The position numbers and the translations under genes are program-made. Of a stretch of 52,281 nt of DNA, positions 15,860 to 24,003 are shown piece by piece. Numbering within the stretch: position 1 is the first letter of the stretch; each line of letters starts with the position of its first letter. This DNA is from Muribaculaceae bacterium (GTDB lineage: Bacteria; Bacteroidota; Bacteroidia; Bacteroidales; Muribaculaceae). Under the pieces are notes generated by a model. That model was given only the letters and a program-made list of their open reading frames with translations, did not search any database and was not told where the DNA came from. Location of the stretch: the NCBI GenBank assembly GCA_017557425.1, contig JAFYYU010000013.1, forward strand, positions 1 through 52,281, written 5' to 3'.

Positions 15860-17791
15860 ATGAAAAAGCTTTTACTATTGATAACGGTATCATGCCTGTG
15901 GACGATAAATGCCACGGCAGTAGGCGTAAAACCAGGCAGTGTCAAAACTCTGGTGGACAGCTGCGGTTTCTTCCCGCAATTGAGCCACGATGGCCAATGG
16001 CTGCTTTACTCGCCCACCGAGGGCACCAGCCTGATGCTGAAGAACCTCACGACAGGCGTAGTGACGACTGTCGCCGACAAGGGCTACCCCGGCTTTGACG
16101 CCATTATCGGCAACGACGGCAAGGTGTATTACGTCACCCAGCAGCGCAAGAAGAACGGCCTGGTCTATCGCACGGGGCATTGCTATGACCCCGCTACGGG
16201 CAAGGACAAGGTGGTGCTCAAGGCCCAACACGGCCGCGTGCAGCCCCTGCAGGCCGCTCATGGCGTCGTCATCAACGGCGAGCGGCAAGTGTACCGCAGC
16301 AGCAAGCAGGTGGGTTCATGGGCCTATACGCGCGGCGATGTACTCTACCTGGTGGACGGTCCCGGCACGGTACGCGCCCTGCAACCGGTCAAGGACAGCA
16401 ACGGCTACTTGTGGGCAGCATTGTCGCCCGACGGCACTAAGGTCCTGTTTGAAGCGGCCTCCAAGGGCTTGTTCGTGTGTGACCTTAACGGTGAAATCAT
16501 TGCCGACCTAGGCGAGTTTTTGATGCCTTGCTGGTACAATGACGACTACATCATTGCGATGAGCAACGCGGGCAATCTTCGACTGAACGGATCGCGGATT
16601 TGGCTGCTGTCGGTTAACGGAGAGGTGTACAAGCCCATCAGTGACCAGGACGAGCGCGCCGTGCAACCCATGGTGGCAGGCAACAAAGTGGTCTATAGCG
16701 TCATCTACAGCGGTCAGGTCAAGCAGGTGGAGCTAGATATGCTGCCCGCTGCCCCTCAACTACTGGCCAGCGGCAAAGGAAAGACCGAAAAAGTGAAAAA
16801 TGCCGCAAACAAGCCGGATGCACCGCGTGTTTTCATCAACCCCGGCCACGGCGGCCATGACAGCGACGACCGCCATGTGCCCACGTGGGTCATCGGCGAA
16901 CAGGACACCCTGCACTACTACGAGTCCAACTCTAACCTGACCAAGGGACTTGCCCTGAAAGAGATTTTGGAGAACAAGGGATATGAGACCGCCATCTCAC
17001 GCAAGACAAACACGACCGAGGACGATCTGGACCTGTTTGAGATCGTCTCGCTGGCCGCCAACAGCGGTGCCGACGTTTTCTTTTCCATCCACAGCAACGC
17101 CACGGGCATCGAGAAGCGTGTCAACTTCCCTCTAGGACTGTACCGCGGCTGGGACGGCAAACCCGCCGTTGAGGGCAGCATGAAACTGAGCCAACTGGTG
17201 ATGAAACACCTGTACGGCAATGAGCTCGCCGTATGGACGAATAATCAGCGCAGCAATGGCGACTGGTCGTTCTATGACTGGGGCTACAAGGTGGGACTGG
17301 GTGTATTGCGTTTCAACAAGCTGCCGGGCTTCTTGAGCGAGGGGTCTTTCCATGACTACCTGCCCGAGCGCGAACGTCTGTTGAATGACACCTACTGCTG
17401 GTTGGAAGCGTGGAACCAGTCGCTGGGCTTCGACGAATACTTCGGCCGCAAAAAGCAATTCAAGAATGGCGTTATCGCCGGAACGGTGCGGTGGTCAGAC
17501 ATTCCCCGCTATGACGAAGACACGCGGCAGTTCGCCGAGGACAGGCTGCTCCCCATCAACGGAGCGCTGCTGCGGCTGTACAACGGCCGCGGGGCATTGA
17601 GCCGCGTTTACAAGGTTGATAACCGCGACAACGGCGTTTATGTGTTCACTAATCTGGAACCCGACAAATACAGGCTGGAACTGTATTATGGCGGCGAGAA
17701 CCGCTACATCACCACCAAGGTCAAAGCGAACAAGAACCAGACATCGTACAAGAACCTGAAACTTTCCAAGGACCAGAAACCCAAGAAATAA
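15860..17791 (+). CDS. TolB-like propeller fused to N-acetylmuramoyl-L-alanine amidase
   Basis: 643 residues from ATG 15860, which starts the signal peptide MKKLLLLITVSCLWTINATA; the longer reading adds a charged stretch before it. Residues about 25-295 are TolB/WD40-like propeller repeats (LSHDGQWLLYSP, LSPDGTKVLFEA, MPCWYNDDYI). Residues about 322-545 are an Amidase_3 domain with His330 (NPGHGG), Glu355 (YYESNSN), His411 (SIHSNAT) and Glu494 (GFLSEGSFHDY). A C-terminal CnaB/CarboxypepD-like domain (INGALLRLYN ... LEPDKYRLELYY) ends the protein. It probably cuts stem peptides from glycan in the periplasm or outside. Its two halves correspond to the next two genes. Confidence 0.88.
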   Translation: MKKLLLLITVSCLWTINATAVGVKPGSVKTLVDSCGFFPQLSHDGQWLLYSPTEGTSLMLKNLTTGVVTTVADKGYPGFDAIIGNDGKVYYVTQQRKKNGLVYRTGHCYDPATGKDKVVLKAQHGRVQPLQAAHGVVINGERQVYRSSKQVGSWAYTRGDVLYLVDGPGTVRALQPVKDSNGYLWAALSPDGTKVLFEAASKGLFVCDLNGEIIADLGEFLMPCWYNDDYIIAMSNAGNLRLNGSRIWLLSVNGEVYKPISDQDERAVQPMVAGNKVVYSVIYSGQVKQVELDMLPAAPQLLASGKGKTEKVKNAANKPDAPRVFINPGHGGHDSDDRHVPTWVIGEQDTLHYYESNSNLTKGLALKEILENKGYETAISRKTNTTEDDLDLFEIVSLAANSGADVFFSIHSNATGIEKRVNFPLGLYRGWDGKPAVEGSMKLSQLVMKHLYGNELAVWTNNQRSNGDWSFYDWGYKVGLGVLRFNKLPGFLSEGSFHDYLPERERLLNDTYCWLEAWNQSLGFDEYFGRKKQFKNGVIAGTVRWSDIPRYDEDTRQFAEDRLLPINGALLRLYNGRGALSRVYKVDNRDNGVYVFTNLEPDKYRLELYYGGENRYITTKVKANKNQTSYKNLKLSKDQKPKK

Positions 17792-17830
17792 GGCGTACAA
17801 TATCGATATAATAAACATATAAAACAGAGT

Positions 17831-18733
17831 ATGATGGTAAAAAGGAAATTAATGATGCTGATGATGGCGGCTGCAGCGTTGCTGCCGTCCATGGCACAGG
17901 AGGTGGAAGTGGTCTCGCGCCAACGGCTTCTGCAGGACGTTGAGGGCCCCGCCTACTATCCCGTGCTCAACCAGACCGGAGACCGTCTGTTGTTTTTGAG
18001 CGAAAACGGCTCCCTGAAGTATTATGACCTTACAGACAACGTCACGACTACAGTGGCCGACGGCTATGTCGCTGGCCATGACGCGTGCTGGGGCGGTGAT
18101 GGCAAGGTGTATTTCGTCACACAGGAGGTAGCGGACAATCACCTGATTTACCGCACCGGGAAATCGTTTGACCCCTTGACGCACAAGACAGTGCAGCTCA
18201 CCGAGGCTCAACACGGCGCGGTGTGTGCCGTAGCGGCCTCCCGTGGCGGCGCGTTGAGGGCTCCCGGCGGCAACAGCTATCAATCCCAGGGGGATATCGG
18301 CAGCTCGGCCTGGACCGAGGGCAGCCGCGTGCATATTACCGTGAACGGCGAGGAACGCGTCTTCAGTCCCGTGGATTCGTGGGCCGGCTACCTGTGGGCC
18401 TCGCTCTCACCCGACGGCAAGCGAGTAGCGTTCTTTGCGGCCGGCAAGGGCATCGTTGTCATCGACCTGCGCGGACAGATACTTGCCATGCCGGGCAACT
18501 ACGAGATGCCGTGCTGGTACAACAACGACTATCTGGTGGCACAGAACGCCACCGACGACGGACACCAGTTCACGTCGTCCCAGATTGTGTTGCTTAAGTC
18601 CGACGGCATGTGGAAGGCCGAACTGACCAAACCGGCCTCGATGGCGATGCAGCCCACCTGTGGTGGCGGCAAAATCGTTTACACGACTATCGACGGCCTG
18701 CTTTATGAGATGAAAATCAACATTTACGAATAA
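17831..18733 (+). CDS. Secreted TolB-like beta-propeller protein
   Basis: 300 residues with signal peptide (to PSMAQ). The sequence follows the propeller half of the previous gene along its whole length (YYPVLNQTGDRLLFLSENG, GGDGKVYFVTQE, LIYRTGKSFDP, LWASLSPDGKRVAFFAAGKGI, MPCWYNNDYLV) and stops where the amidase would begin. It carries no catalytic motif. The following amidase gene starts only 14 bases downstream, so propeller and enzyme are likely made together and may form a complex in place of the fusion. Ligand unknown; propellers of this type commonly bind proteins or glycan. Confidence 0.85.
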   Translation: MMVKRKLMMLMMAAAALLPSMAQEVEVVSRQRLLQDVEGPAYYPVLNQTGDRLLFLSENGSLKYYDLTDNVTTTVADGYVAGHDACWGGDGKVYFVTQEVADNHLIYRTGKSFDPLTHKTVQLTEAQHGAVCAVAASRGGALRAPGGNSYQSQGDIGSSAWTEGSRVHITVNGEERVFSPVDSWAGYLWASLSPDGKRVAFFAAGKGIVVIDLRGQILAMPGNYEMPCWYNNDYLVAQNATDDGHQFTSSQIVLLKSDGMWKAELTKPASMAMQPTCGGGKIVYTTIDGLLYEMKINIYE

Positions 18734-18747
18734 ATAGCCGGCAAGTC

Positions 18748-21141
18748 ATGAAAAAGTTACTACTCCAATCATCAATTATGGCGCTGCTGGCGATTTTTGC
18801 CGTAAACATCGCTAATGCGCAGCAACCACACGTGTACATTAACCCGGGCCATGGCGGTTACGACAGCGACGACCGCAATATGGTCATCTATCCTTTCCAG
18901 CAGGGCGACAGCGCCGGCTCCTGGGAGTCGAAATCCAACCTGAGGAAAGGCCTCGCACTGCGTGACATCCTTCAGAAGAAAGGATACCGAACCAGCATCT
19001 CGCGCGTGACCAACACCACCGCCGACGACCTGGCGCTCTCGACCATCGTCGCCCTGTGCAACCAGAGCGGCGCTGACGTTTTCTACTCGATCCACAGCAA
19101 CGCCACGGGCACCAGTTCGCGAACCAATTTCCCGATGGTGTTCTATCGCGGTTATACGGGCAGTCCTCAGATTGCCAATGCCGACGTGTTGGCAGCCGAC
19201 CTGGAACCGTACCTGTATGCCAGCGAGACCACCGTATGGACCCACAATTACCAGATCTGGGGCGACTGGTCGTTCCGTCCCGAATGGGGCACTCAGGGCT
19301 ATGGTGTGCTGCGCGGCAACCGCGCCGTCGCCAACCTGAGCGAGGGATCGTTCCATGACTACATCCCCGAGGCCTACCGCCTGCTGGGACTCCAGTATTG
19401 CTGGATGGAAGGCTGGAACATCTCGCTGGGTGCCGACAAATACTTCGACCGCTTGGGCTATTTCAGTCAGGGCGCGATCACTGGCAACGTGCGCGACGAC
19501 CGCATCAAGCGTCTGCAAGAGTGCGCTCAGCCGTTCCTCGTCTATGACGATGACAACCTAATGCCCATCCACAGCGCCACTGTGCGCCTGCTGGACGATA
19601 ACGGCACCGAGGTGCAGCGCACCCAGACCGACACCCTGAGGAACGGCATCTACACCTTCAAGTATGTCAACCCAGGCATTTATACCGTCGAGGTGACCGA
19701 GCCGTCGCACTTTACCCAAACAGCGACAGTGACAGTCAATGCCAACGGTTCTACCTACCAGAACTTCTACCTCAAGCGCGTGCGCGACACGCCGCCTGTT
19801 GTCGTGGACTACACTCCCGTGTGGCAAGAGGGCGACCCTGCAGTGAAGTGCAGCACGTCAATTGTTCTCTCCTTCAACTGGGACATGGACAGTGTGACGA
19901 CATGCGACGCGTTCACGCTCGACCCGCCTCTGGAGGGCGACTTCAGCTGGGAGGATTCTTATTATCGGTTGATTTTTACCCCCAAGGACGCCTTTGACGT
20001 GAACACCCTCTACACCCTCACGCTCAAGAAGACCGCCGAACATGGTGGCGGCACGCCCATGGACGAGGACTTCACGCTGCAGTTCTATACCCAACCGCGC
20101 AACCACTTGTCTGAGTTGGCCGTCTTCCCCTATGAGAAAGCCCCCGTGCACTTCAAGACGCCCAACGTAGAGCTGCGTGTGGATTCGCTGCTCGACAGCT
20201 ATAACCTGTTCCAGAAACTGCGTGTACTCGACAGCGAGGGCAACGAGCTGGCATGGAACAAGCGAAGCATCAAGTACAACAAGCGTGGCGATGACTACGG
20301 TTATGTACGCATCCCGCTCACCAAGGACATCGAGGTCGGAAAGGACTATCACCTCATCCTTGATGTGGACATCGCCGACACAGCAGGTATCCATCTGCCC
20401 GCCGCCCGTGACATCGTCTTCCACGGCGTTGACGCCGGTGCCGAGAAACCCGACATGGAGGTGCTTGATGATTTTGAGAGCGTGACCGGTTATAACTGCT
20501 CGAATAATACGATTACTGCATCGAGCGACAGGCTCTTCGGCAGCAAGTCGATGCAGGTGACTTACGACTTGACTGATTATGATGGTTATTGGACCCGAAT
20601 CTCGGCTCCGGGATATCTCGAATCGTTGCCCCATAAATTTGTCGAAGGAGACACGCTGGGTGTCCATGTGTGGGGAGATATGAGTTGTAACGACTTGTGG
20701 GCTGTGCTTTGGGCCGACGATGAGGCGTGTGAGAAATTGATCTCTTTGGGCAAAATTGATTATCACGGGTGGCGCTATATATCCGTGCCTGTGAAAAACC
20801 TGCCTGAAGGTGACTTCAAGTTTGCGGCCTTTGAGATCAGGAGCGAAGGTTCACCGATGTGTAAGAGCGGAACGATTCGCTTCGACAACCTGTTGCGCAA
20901 ACGTGGCACTGGCGGTATTGACGAGGTGAAGCTGGCCAACATGCAGCTGAATGTTGCCGACGACTACATCGTCGTGAGCGCCGACACGTGGGTGCAGGGC
21001 ATCGAGCTGGTTGACGTGAATGGCCGCACTGTCAAGGCCTCCGGCAACAACTGCCTGAACATCTCTCAGGTTGAACCGGGCGTATATCTCGTGCGCGTCC
21101 ACATCAACGGCCGCACCGCCACCCAAAAGGTGAAACTCTAG
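18748..21141 (+). CDS. N-acetylmuramoyl-L-alanine amidase with CnaB, Ig-like and T9SS sorting domains
   Basis: 797 residues, signal peptide to about NANAQQ (residue 26). Amidase_3 domain: His35 (NPGHGG), Glu60 (SWESKSN), His116 (SIHSNAT), Glu199 (NLSEGSFHDY). Then a CnaB/CarboxypepD-like domain (about 270-345), a Big_5-like Ig domain (VVVDYTPVWQEGD ... LTLKKTAE), a beta-rich region with DDFESVTGYN, and a C-terminal module (VVSADTWVQGIELVDVNGRTV ... VEPGVYLVRVHINGR ... KVKL) with the form of a type IX sorting domain. It should be delivered to the cell surface or medium by T9SS, unlike its fused paralogue, which has no such tail. Stop codon TAG runs straight into a nonamer repeat. Confidence 0.9.
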   Translation: MKKLLLQSSIMALLAIFAVNIANAQQPHVYINPGHGGYDSDDRNMVIYPFQQGDSAGSWESKSNLRKGLALRDILQKKGYRTSISRVTNTTADDLALSTIVALCNQSGADVFYSIHSNATGTSSRTNFPMVFYRGYTGSPQIANADVLAADLEPYLYASETTVWTHNYQIWGDWSFRPEWGTQGYGVLRGNRAVANLSEGSFHDYIPEAYRLLGLQYCWMEGWNISLGADKYFDRLGYFSQGAITGNVRDDRIKRLQECAQPFLVYDDDNLMPIHSATVRLLDDNGTEVQRTQTDTLRNGIYTFKYVNPGIYTVEVTEPSHFTQTATVTVNANGSTYQNFYLKRVRDTPPVVVDYTPVWQEGDPAVKCSTSIVLSFNWDMDSVTTCDAFTLDPPLEGDFSWEDSYYRLIFTPKDAFDVNTLYTLTLKKTAEHGGGTPMDEDFTLQFYTQPRNHLSELAVFPYEKAPVHFKTPNVELRVDSLLDSYNLFQKLRVLDSEGNELAWNKRSIKYNKRGDDYGYVRIPLTKDIEVGKDYHLILDVDIADTAGIHLPAARDIVFHGVDAGAEKPDMEVLDDFESVTGYNCSNNTITASSDRLFGSKSMQVTYDLTDYDGYWTRISAPGYLESLPHKFVEGDTLGVHVWGDMSCNDLWAVLWADDEACEKLISLGKIDYHGWRYISVPVKNLPEGDFKFAAFEIRSEGSPMCKSGTIRFDNLLRKRGTGGIDEVKLANMQLNVADDYIVVSADTWVQGIELVDVNGRTVKASGNNCLNISQVEPGVYLVRVHINGRTATQKVKL

Positions 21142-21185
21142 TCTTTAACGACCTTAAAGTCCTTAATGACCTTAAAGACTTTAAC
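21141..21185 (+). repeat. Five-copy nonamer repeat GWCYTTAAN
   Basis: GTCTTTAAC, GACCTTAAA, GTCCTTAAT, GACCTTAAA, GACTTTAAC lie head to tail, starting on the last base of the amidase stop codon. The unit is nearly self-complementary, so neighbouring units can pair. A related 9-base pattern forms the hairpin at 32402-32447. Confidence 0.85.
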
Positions 21186-21198
21186 GCGTGATTCAAAA

Positions 21199-21228
21199 CA
21201 ATAGGGCCGAATCGGCCCTATTGTTTTT
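21199..21228. terminator. Intrinsic terminator after the amidase cluster
   Basis: Stem CAATAGGGCCGA (21199-21210) / TCGGCCCTATTG (21212-21223), 12 perfect pairs as DNA with the apex at 21211, followed by TTTTT. Confidence 0.85.
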
Positions 21229-21233
21229 GTTAG

Positions 21234-21256
21234 AAAACTGACATTTTGTCAGTTTT
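21234..21256. promoter_or_regulatory. Operator-like perfect palindrome upstream of hsp20
   Basis: AAAACTGACA (21234-21243), TTT, TGTCAGTTTT (21247-21256): a perfect 10-3-10 inverted repeat. A second copy of its core lies with its centre 41 bases downstream, about four helical turns, which fits two dimers of one regulator on the same DNA face. The regulator is not identified. Confidence 0.75.
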
Positions 21257-21278
21257 TGGTTTAAAATAGTTTAAAAAC

Positions 21279-21293
21279 CTGACACGGTGTCTT
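21279..21293. promoter_or_regulatory. Second, imperfect operator copy upstream of hsp20
   Basis: CTGACA (21279-21284), CGG, TGTCTT (21288-21293): same 6-3-6 layout as the core of the upstream palindrome, with the last two bases changed. Confidence 0.6.
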
Positions 21294-21351
21294 TGATTTT
21301 TAACAGTAGTTATACAATGCGGCTTTGGCACCAGGTTTGCTTTATCTGGAA

Positions 21352-21381
21352 GCGCGAGCAGGACGCAAGTCCGGCAAGCGC
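21352..21381 (+). other. Stem-loop in the hsp20 leader
   Basis: GCGC (21352-21355), GAGCA, GGAC (21361-21364), GCAA, GTCC (21369-21372), GGCAA, GCGC (21378-21381). A GNRA-type GCAA tetraloop closes a GGAC/GTCC stem, with a symmetrical internal loop. It ends about 60 bases before the start codon and does not cover the ribosome-binding site. A role as an RNA thermosensor is possible but unproven. Confidence 0.5.
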
Positions 21382-21441
21382 AAAAGAGCAAACAAACAAT
21401 TATAGACTCATAAAAATAAATAGAAATTGGAGGTAAAAACT

Positions 21442-21894
21442 ATGTATTTTCCTGTAATCCGCAACAACCGCAACAACTGGTTAGACACCGCGTTCAATGA
21501 CTTCTTTGACATGGATTGGGCTCCGCGCCACACCACTACCGCTCCCGCTGTTAACGTCAAGGAGAGCGAGAAGGCTTTCACGATGGAGATTGCCGCTCCC
21601 GGCCTGAAGAAGGAGTTCTGCAAGGTGAACATCAACAACGAGGGCAACCTGGTCGTAAAGATCGAGAAAAAGGCCGAGCACGAGGACAAGCCCTGCAAGG
21701 GCGAGTGCGAGAGGTTCCACTATGTGCGCCGCGAGTTCTCTTACACCAACTATGAGCAGACCTATATCCTGCCCGACGAGGTGGACAAGGAGCACATCAG
21801 CGCCAAGGTCGAGGACGGCATCCTGTTCATTGAACTGCCCAAACTCGCTCCCGAGCCCGAGAAGAAGATGGATCGCGTGATCGACATCGCCTAA
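21442..21894 (+). CDS. Small heat-shock protein, Hsp20/alpha-crystallin family
   Basis: 150 residues from ATG 21442, chosen because GGAGG (21429-21433) lies eight bases before it. The alpha-crystallin domain runs from about residue 30 (APAVNVKESEKAFTMEIAAPGLKKEFCKVNI) through YVRREFSYTNYEQTYILPDEVDKEHISAKVEDGILFIELPK, and the tail ends RVIDIA, an I-x-I-type motif used for oligomer assembly. Function: ATP-independent holdase in the cytoplasm. It stands alone between terminators, with two palindromic operator-like sites and a leader hairpin upstream, so it is probably under its own stress control. Confidence 0.95.
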   Translation: MYFPVIRNNRNNWLDTAFNDFFDMDWAPRHTTTAPAVNVKESEKAFTMEIAAPGLKKEFCKVNINNEGNLVVKIEKKAEHEDKPCKGECERFHYVRREFSYTNYEQTYILPDEVDKEHISAKVEDGILFIELPKLAPEPEKKMDRVIDIA

Positions 21895-21935
21895 CAAGAC
21901 ACACCACGATTGATTACGTCCAATAGGACAGCACG

Positions 21936-21966
21936 CACCCGCGGCACAATTGGCCGCGGGTGTTTT
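21936..21966 (+). terminator. Intrinsic terminator of hsp20
   Basis: Ten-base perfect stem CACCCGCGGC (21936-21945) / GCCGCGGGTG (21953-21962) with a 7-base loop, then TTTT. Confidence 0.9.
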
Positions 21967-22072
21967 ATTATGAGAGCCAGATTTATACTTAAAAAATATT
22001 GTTTTGTGTTAATTATTGTTTATTTGAGTGGAATTTTGTTGGAAATAGTTAACGTAAAACAGGAATTATGCA

Positions 22073-22080
22073 TAACTTTG
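22073..22080 (+). promoter_or_regulatory. -7 box upstream of the second kinase
   Basis: TAACTTTG matches the Bacteroidetes -7 element about 70 bases before the 22150 start. No good TTTG partner at the expected distance. Confidence 0.5.
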
Positions 22081-22149
22081 CCGTCTCAAGCAGAGGCTTG
22101 ATGCTTGATTTAACAATTCATTAACGCAATTATACACCTATTAACCAAG

Positions 22150-23016
22150 ATGGGCGTTATTAAAGGTCAAAATATCACTCTCATAGCCGAGAGTAGCACA
22201 ACACGCACCGAGTGGTCACTGATAGAGGGCGGCGAGGTGCTGGCTCACGCTTTCACGTCGGGCTTGAACCCGTTTTTCATGACGCGTCGCGAGATTAGCC
22301 ACATCATACGCCTGGAACTCCCCCCAGAGTTCTTCAAGCGCCGTTGGAGCCACGTCTATTTCTATGGCGCGGGTTGTTCGGGTCCCGAGAAAAACAAGAT
22401 TATCGAGGGCTCACTGGTTGCACAGTTCAAGACGCCGGTAACGGTAATGAGCGACCTGCTGGGTGCCGCACGCGGCCTGCTGGTGCGAGAGCAAGGACTG
22501 GCGTGCATTTTGGGCACGGGCAGCAACTCATGCTTCTACGACGGCAACGAGATTGTCAAGAATGTGCCCGCCCTAGGATTCATCCTGGGTGACGAGGGCA
22601 GCGGCGCGGCATTGGGACGCGTGTTCCTGGGCGACGCCCTCAAGGGGCTCGCACCCCAAGACTTGACCGAGGCATTCTTTGACAAATACAAGGTGACGCG
22701 TGCCGAGGTGCTCGACGCTGTGCTCAACAATCCCGCCGCAACGCGCAACCTGCGCACCTACTCGTTCTTCCTGAGCGACCATCTTGACAACCCCTACGTC
22801 CACGACCTGATCGCGGGAGAGTTCAAGCGCTTCTTTGAGCGAAACGTTTCCCAATATGACTACAAGAGCTATCCGGTGAATTTTGTCGGCTCCATTGCCA
22901 CGACCTACAGCGAGATCCTGCTTGAGGTGGCCAACGACTTCGGCGCCACGGTAAGGAAAATCCTCCTCAGCTCCATGCCGGGCCTTGTCGCCTACCACAG
23001 CGACCAGAGCGCATAA
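22150..23016 (+). CDS. Second BadF/BadG-family sugar kinase paralogue with altered phosphate-1 motif
   Basis: 288 residues, clearly homologous over its full length to the MurK-like kinase at 3841-4692 (shared YFYGAG/YYGAG, SDLLGAARG/SDLLAAARA, GTGSNSCFYDG, GFILGDEGSGAALG, NFVGSIA, GLVAYHS). The phosphate-1 loop, D-x-G-x-T in the family and ADCGSTK in the paralogue, reads AESSTTR here: the Asp is Glu and the Gly is Ser. The phosphate-2/adenosine motif is intact. It may therefore be a weak or specialised kinase, or a sugar-sensing protein. Single gene with its own -7 box and terminator, next to the hsp20 and amidase genes rather than in the murQ operon. Confidence 0.88.
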   Translation: MGVIKGQNITLIAESSTTRTEWSLIEGGEVLAHAFTSGLNPFFMTRREISHIIRLELPPEFFKRRWSHVYFYGAGCSGPEKNKIIEGSLVAQFKTPVTVMSDLLGAARGLLVREQGLACILGTGSNSCFYDGNEIVKNVPALGFILGDEGSGAALGRVFLGDALKGLAPQDLTEAFFDKYKVTRAEVLDAVLNNPAATRNLRTYSFFLSDHLDNPYVHDLIAGEFKRFFERNVSQYDYKSYPVNFVGSIATTYSEILLEVANDFGATVRKILLSSMPGLVAYHSDQSA

Positions 23017-23041
23017 GACTTTAATTGGTTAATAATAACAA

Positions 23042-23081
23042 TTATCCCGCGACTTGCTGTTGAAGCGATGTCGCGGGATAA
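23042..23081. terminator. Bidirectional terminator between convergent genes
   Basis: Twelve-base perfect stem TTATCCCGCGAC (23042-23053) / GTCGCGGGATAA (23070-23081). It lies between the kinase (+) and the Spy-like gene (-). Confidence 0.8.
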
Positions 23082-23108
23082 TGTTCTATTAACTTCTAAA
23101 CATAACGA

Positions 23109-23546
23109 TTATTTCTTGCGTTTCTTGGAAAGCATCTCCTGGGTAAACTTGCGCTCGGCTTGCTTGAGCTGGAAGAGCTGCTTTTTAGAGAGAATCTTGG
23201 AGAACTTCTCAAAGTACTTGGCTTCGATATCGCCTTCCTGAACCCGCGTGTTGGACAAGGCCGATGCGGCTGCCTCATAGTCACGGTCGCTGGGGTTCTT
23301 TTTCTTCTCCACCTCGCTGGCCAGAGCACGTGCATTGCGGTTCACTTGATAGATCTCGCGTTCCATCTGCTCGTACAGGGGCATGAACTGCTTTTGCTGG
23401 GTGGGAGTAAGCCCCAACTCCTCGATAATCATCTCATGCTTGGCCTGGTACATGTCGGTCGCAAACTTGGAGCGCCCCTTATTCTGGGCTGTCACCGCTC
23501 CGGCGAAGACAAGCAAGGCAATCAGTATCGAAACAAGTCTTTTCAT
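23109..23546 (-). CDS. Spy/CpxP-like periplasmic protein
   Basis: 145 residues with signal peptide (MKRLVSILIALLVFAGAVTAQ). The rest is charged and helical with LGLTPTQQKQFMPLYEQM (an LTxxQ-type motif) and KILSKKQLFQLKQAERKF, as in Spy/CpxP-type envelope stress chaperones and heavy-metal-resistance-like small proteins. It is third in the order sigma factor - membrane protein - Spy-like, common in Bacteroidetes, 10 bases after the preceding gene. It probably reports or buffers envelope protein damage; the exact role is inferred. Confidence 0.8.
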   Translation of the reverse strand: MKRLVSILIALLVFAGAVTAQNKGRSKFATDMYQAKHEMIIEELGLTPTQQKQFMPLYEQMEREIYQVNRNARALASEVEKKKNPSDRDYEAAASALSNTRVQEGDIEAKYFEKFSKILSKKQLFQLKQAERKFTQEMLSKKRKK

Positions 23547-23556
23547 CGTTTAGTCT

Positions 23557-23952
23557 TTATTCATTTGAGAGAGGTTCCTCGTTGCTCATGGCCACCGAGT
23601 CCTCGTAGTTGAGAATGTCGTAGTCGCTCACCGAGCCACTCATGAGGAAATCCTCAACATTCTTATTGTCTTCCGTCATCCTCTCGGCCACGACACTCAC
23701 GCCCAGGTTGCTTGAACCATTAAAATAGTTGAACACCGACATCATGCACCACACACCGGCAAACATCGCAGCCAGATAGACCAGCGGCCTAACGCGCTGC
23801 CACATCGTGGGCTTGACATCTACTGGGGTGATCTCAACGTCGGGCAGCATGGCCACCATATTTTTATTGAAATCCTCAAAGTAATTCTCCGGCACTTTGA
23901 AGCCCGGGTCCTTACCGTATTTATTCCGTATTGTGGAGTCGTCTATTTTCAT
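23557..23952 (-). CDS. Single-span membrane protein next to ECF sigma factor (possible anti-sigma)
   Basis: 131 residues from the ATG at 23952 (MKIDDSTIRNKYG); a longer reading would need a TTG start. A cytoplasmic N-terminal part with PENYFEDFNKNMVAMLP is followed by one membrane segment (about residues 70-87, VYLAAMFAGVWCMMSVF) and an acidic, Ser-rich tail. The position right after the sigma gene suggests regulation of that sigma factor, but no recognised anti-sigma fold is visible. Small proteins with this layout are common in the Bacteroidales sigma/Spy operons. Confidence 0.75.
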   Translation of the reverse strand: MKIDDSTIRNKYGKDPGFKVPENYFEDFNKNMVAMLPDVEITPVDVKPTMWQRVRPLVYLAAMFAGVWCMMSVFNYFNGSSNLGVSVVAERMTEDNKNVEDFLMSGSVSDYDILNYEDSVAMSNEEPLSNE

Positions 23953-24003
23953 AACGCTTGTTTGACTTGTTTCTGTCAAAAAAGTTTAATGGATGTAGAA
24001 AAA

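Noticed and set aside
21352-21381. Classical ROSE/fourU RNA thermometer for hsp20
   Set aside because: The hairpin does not pair with the GGAGG ribosome-binding site at 21429-21433, so it lacks the defining feature; recorded only as a leader stem-loop.
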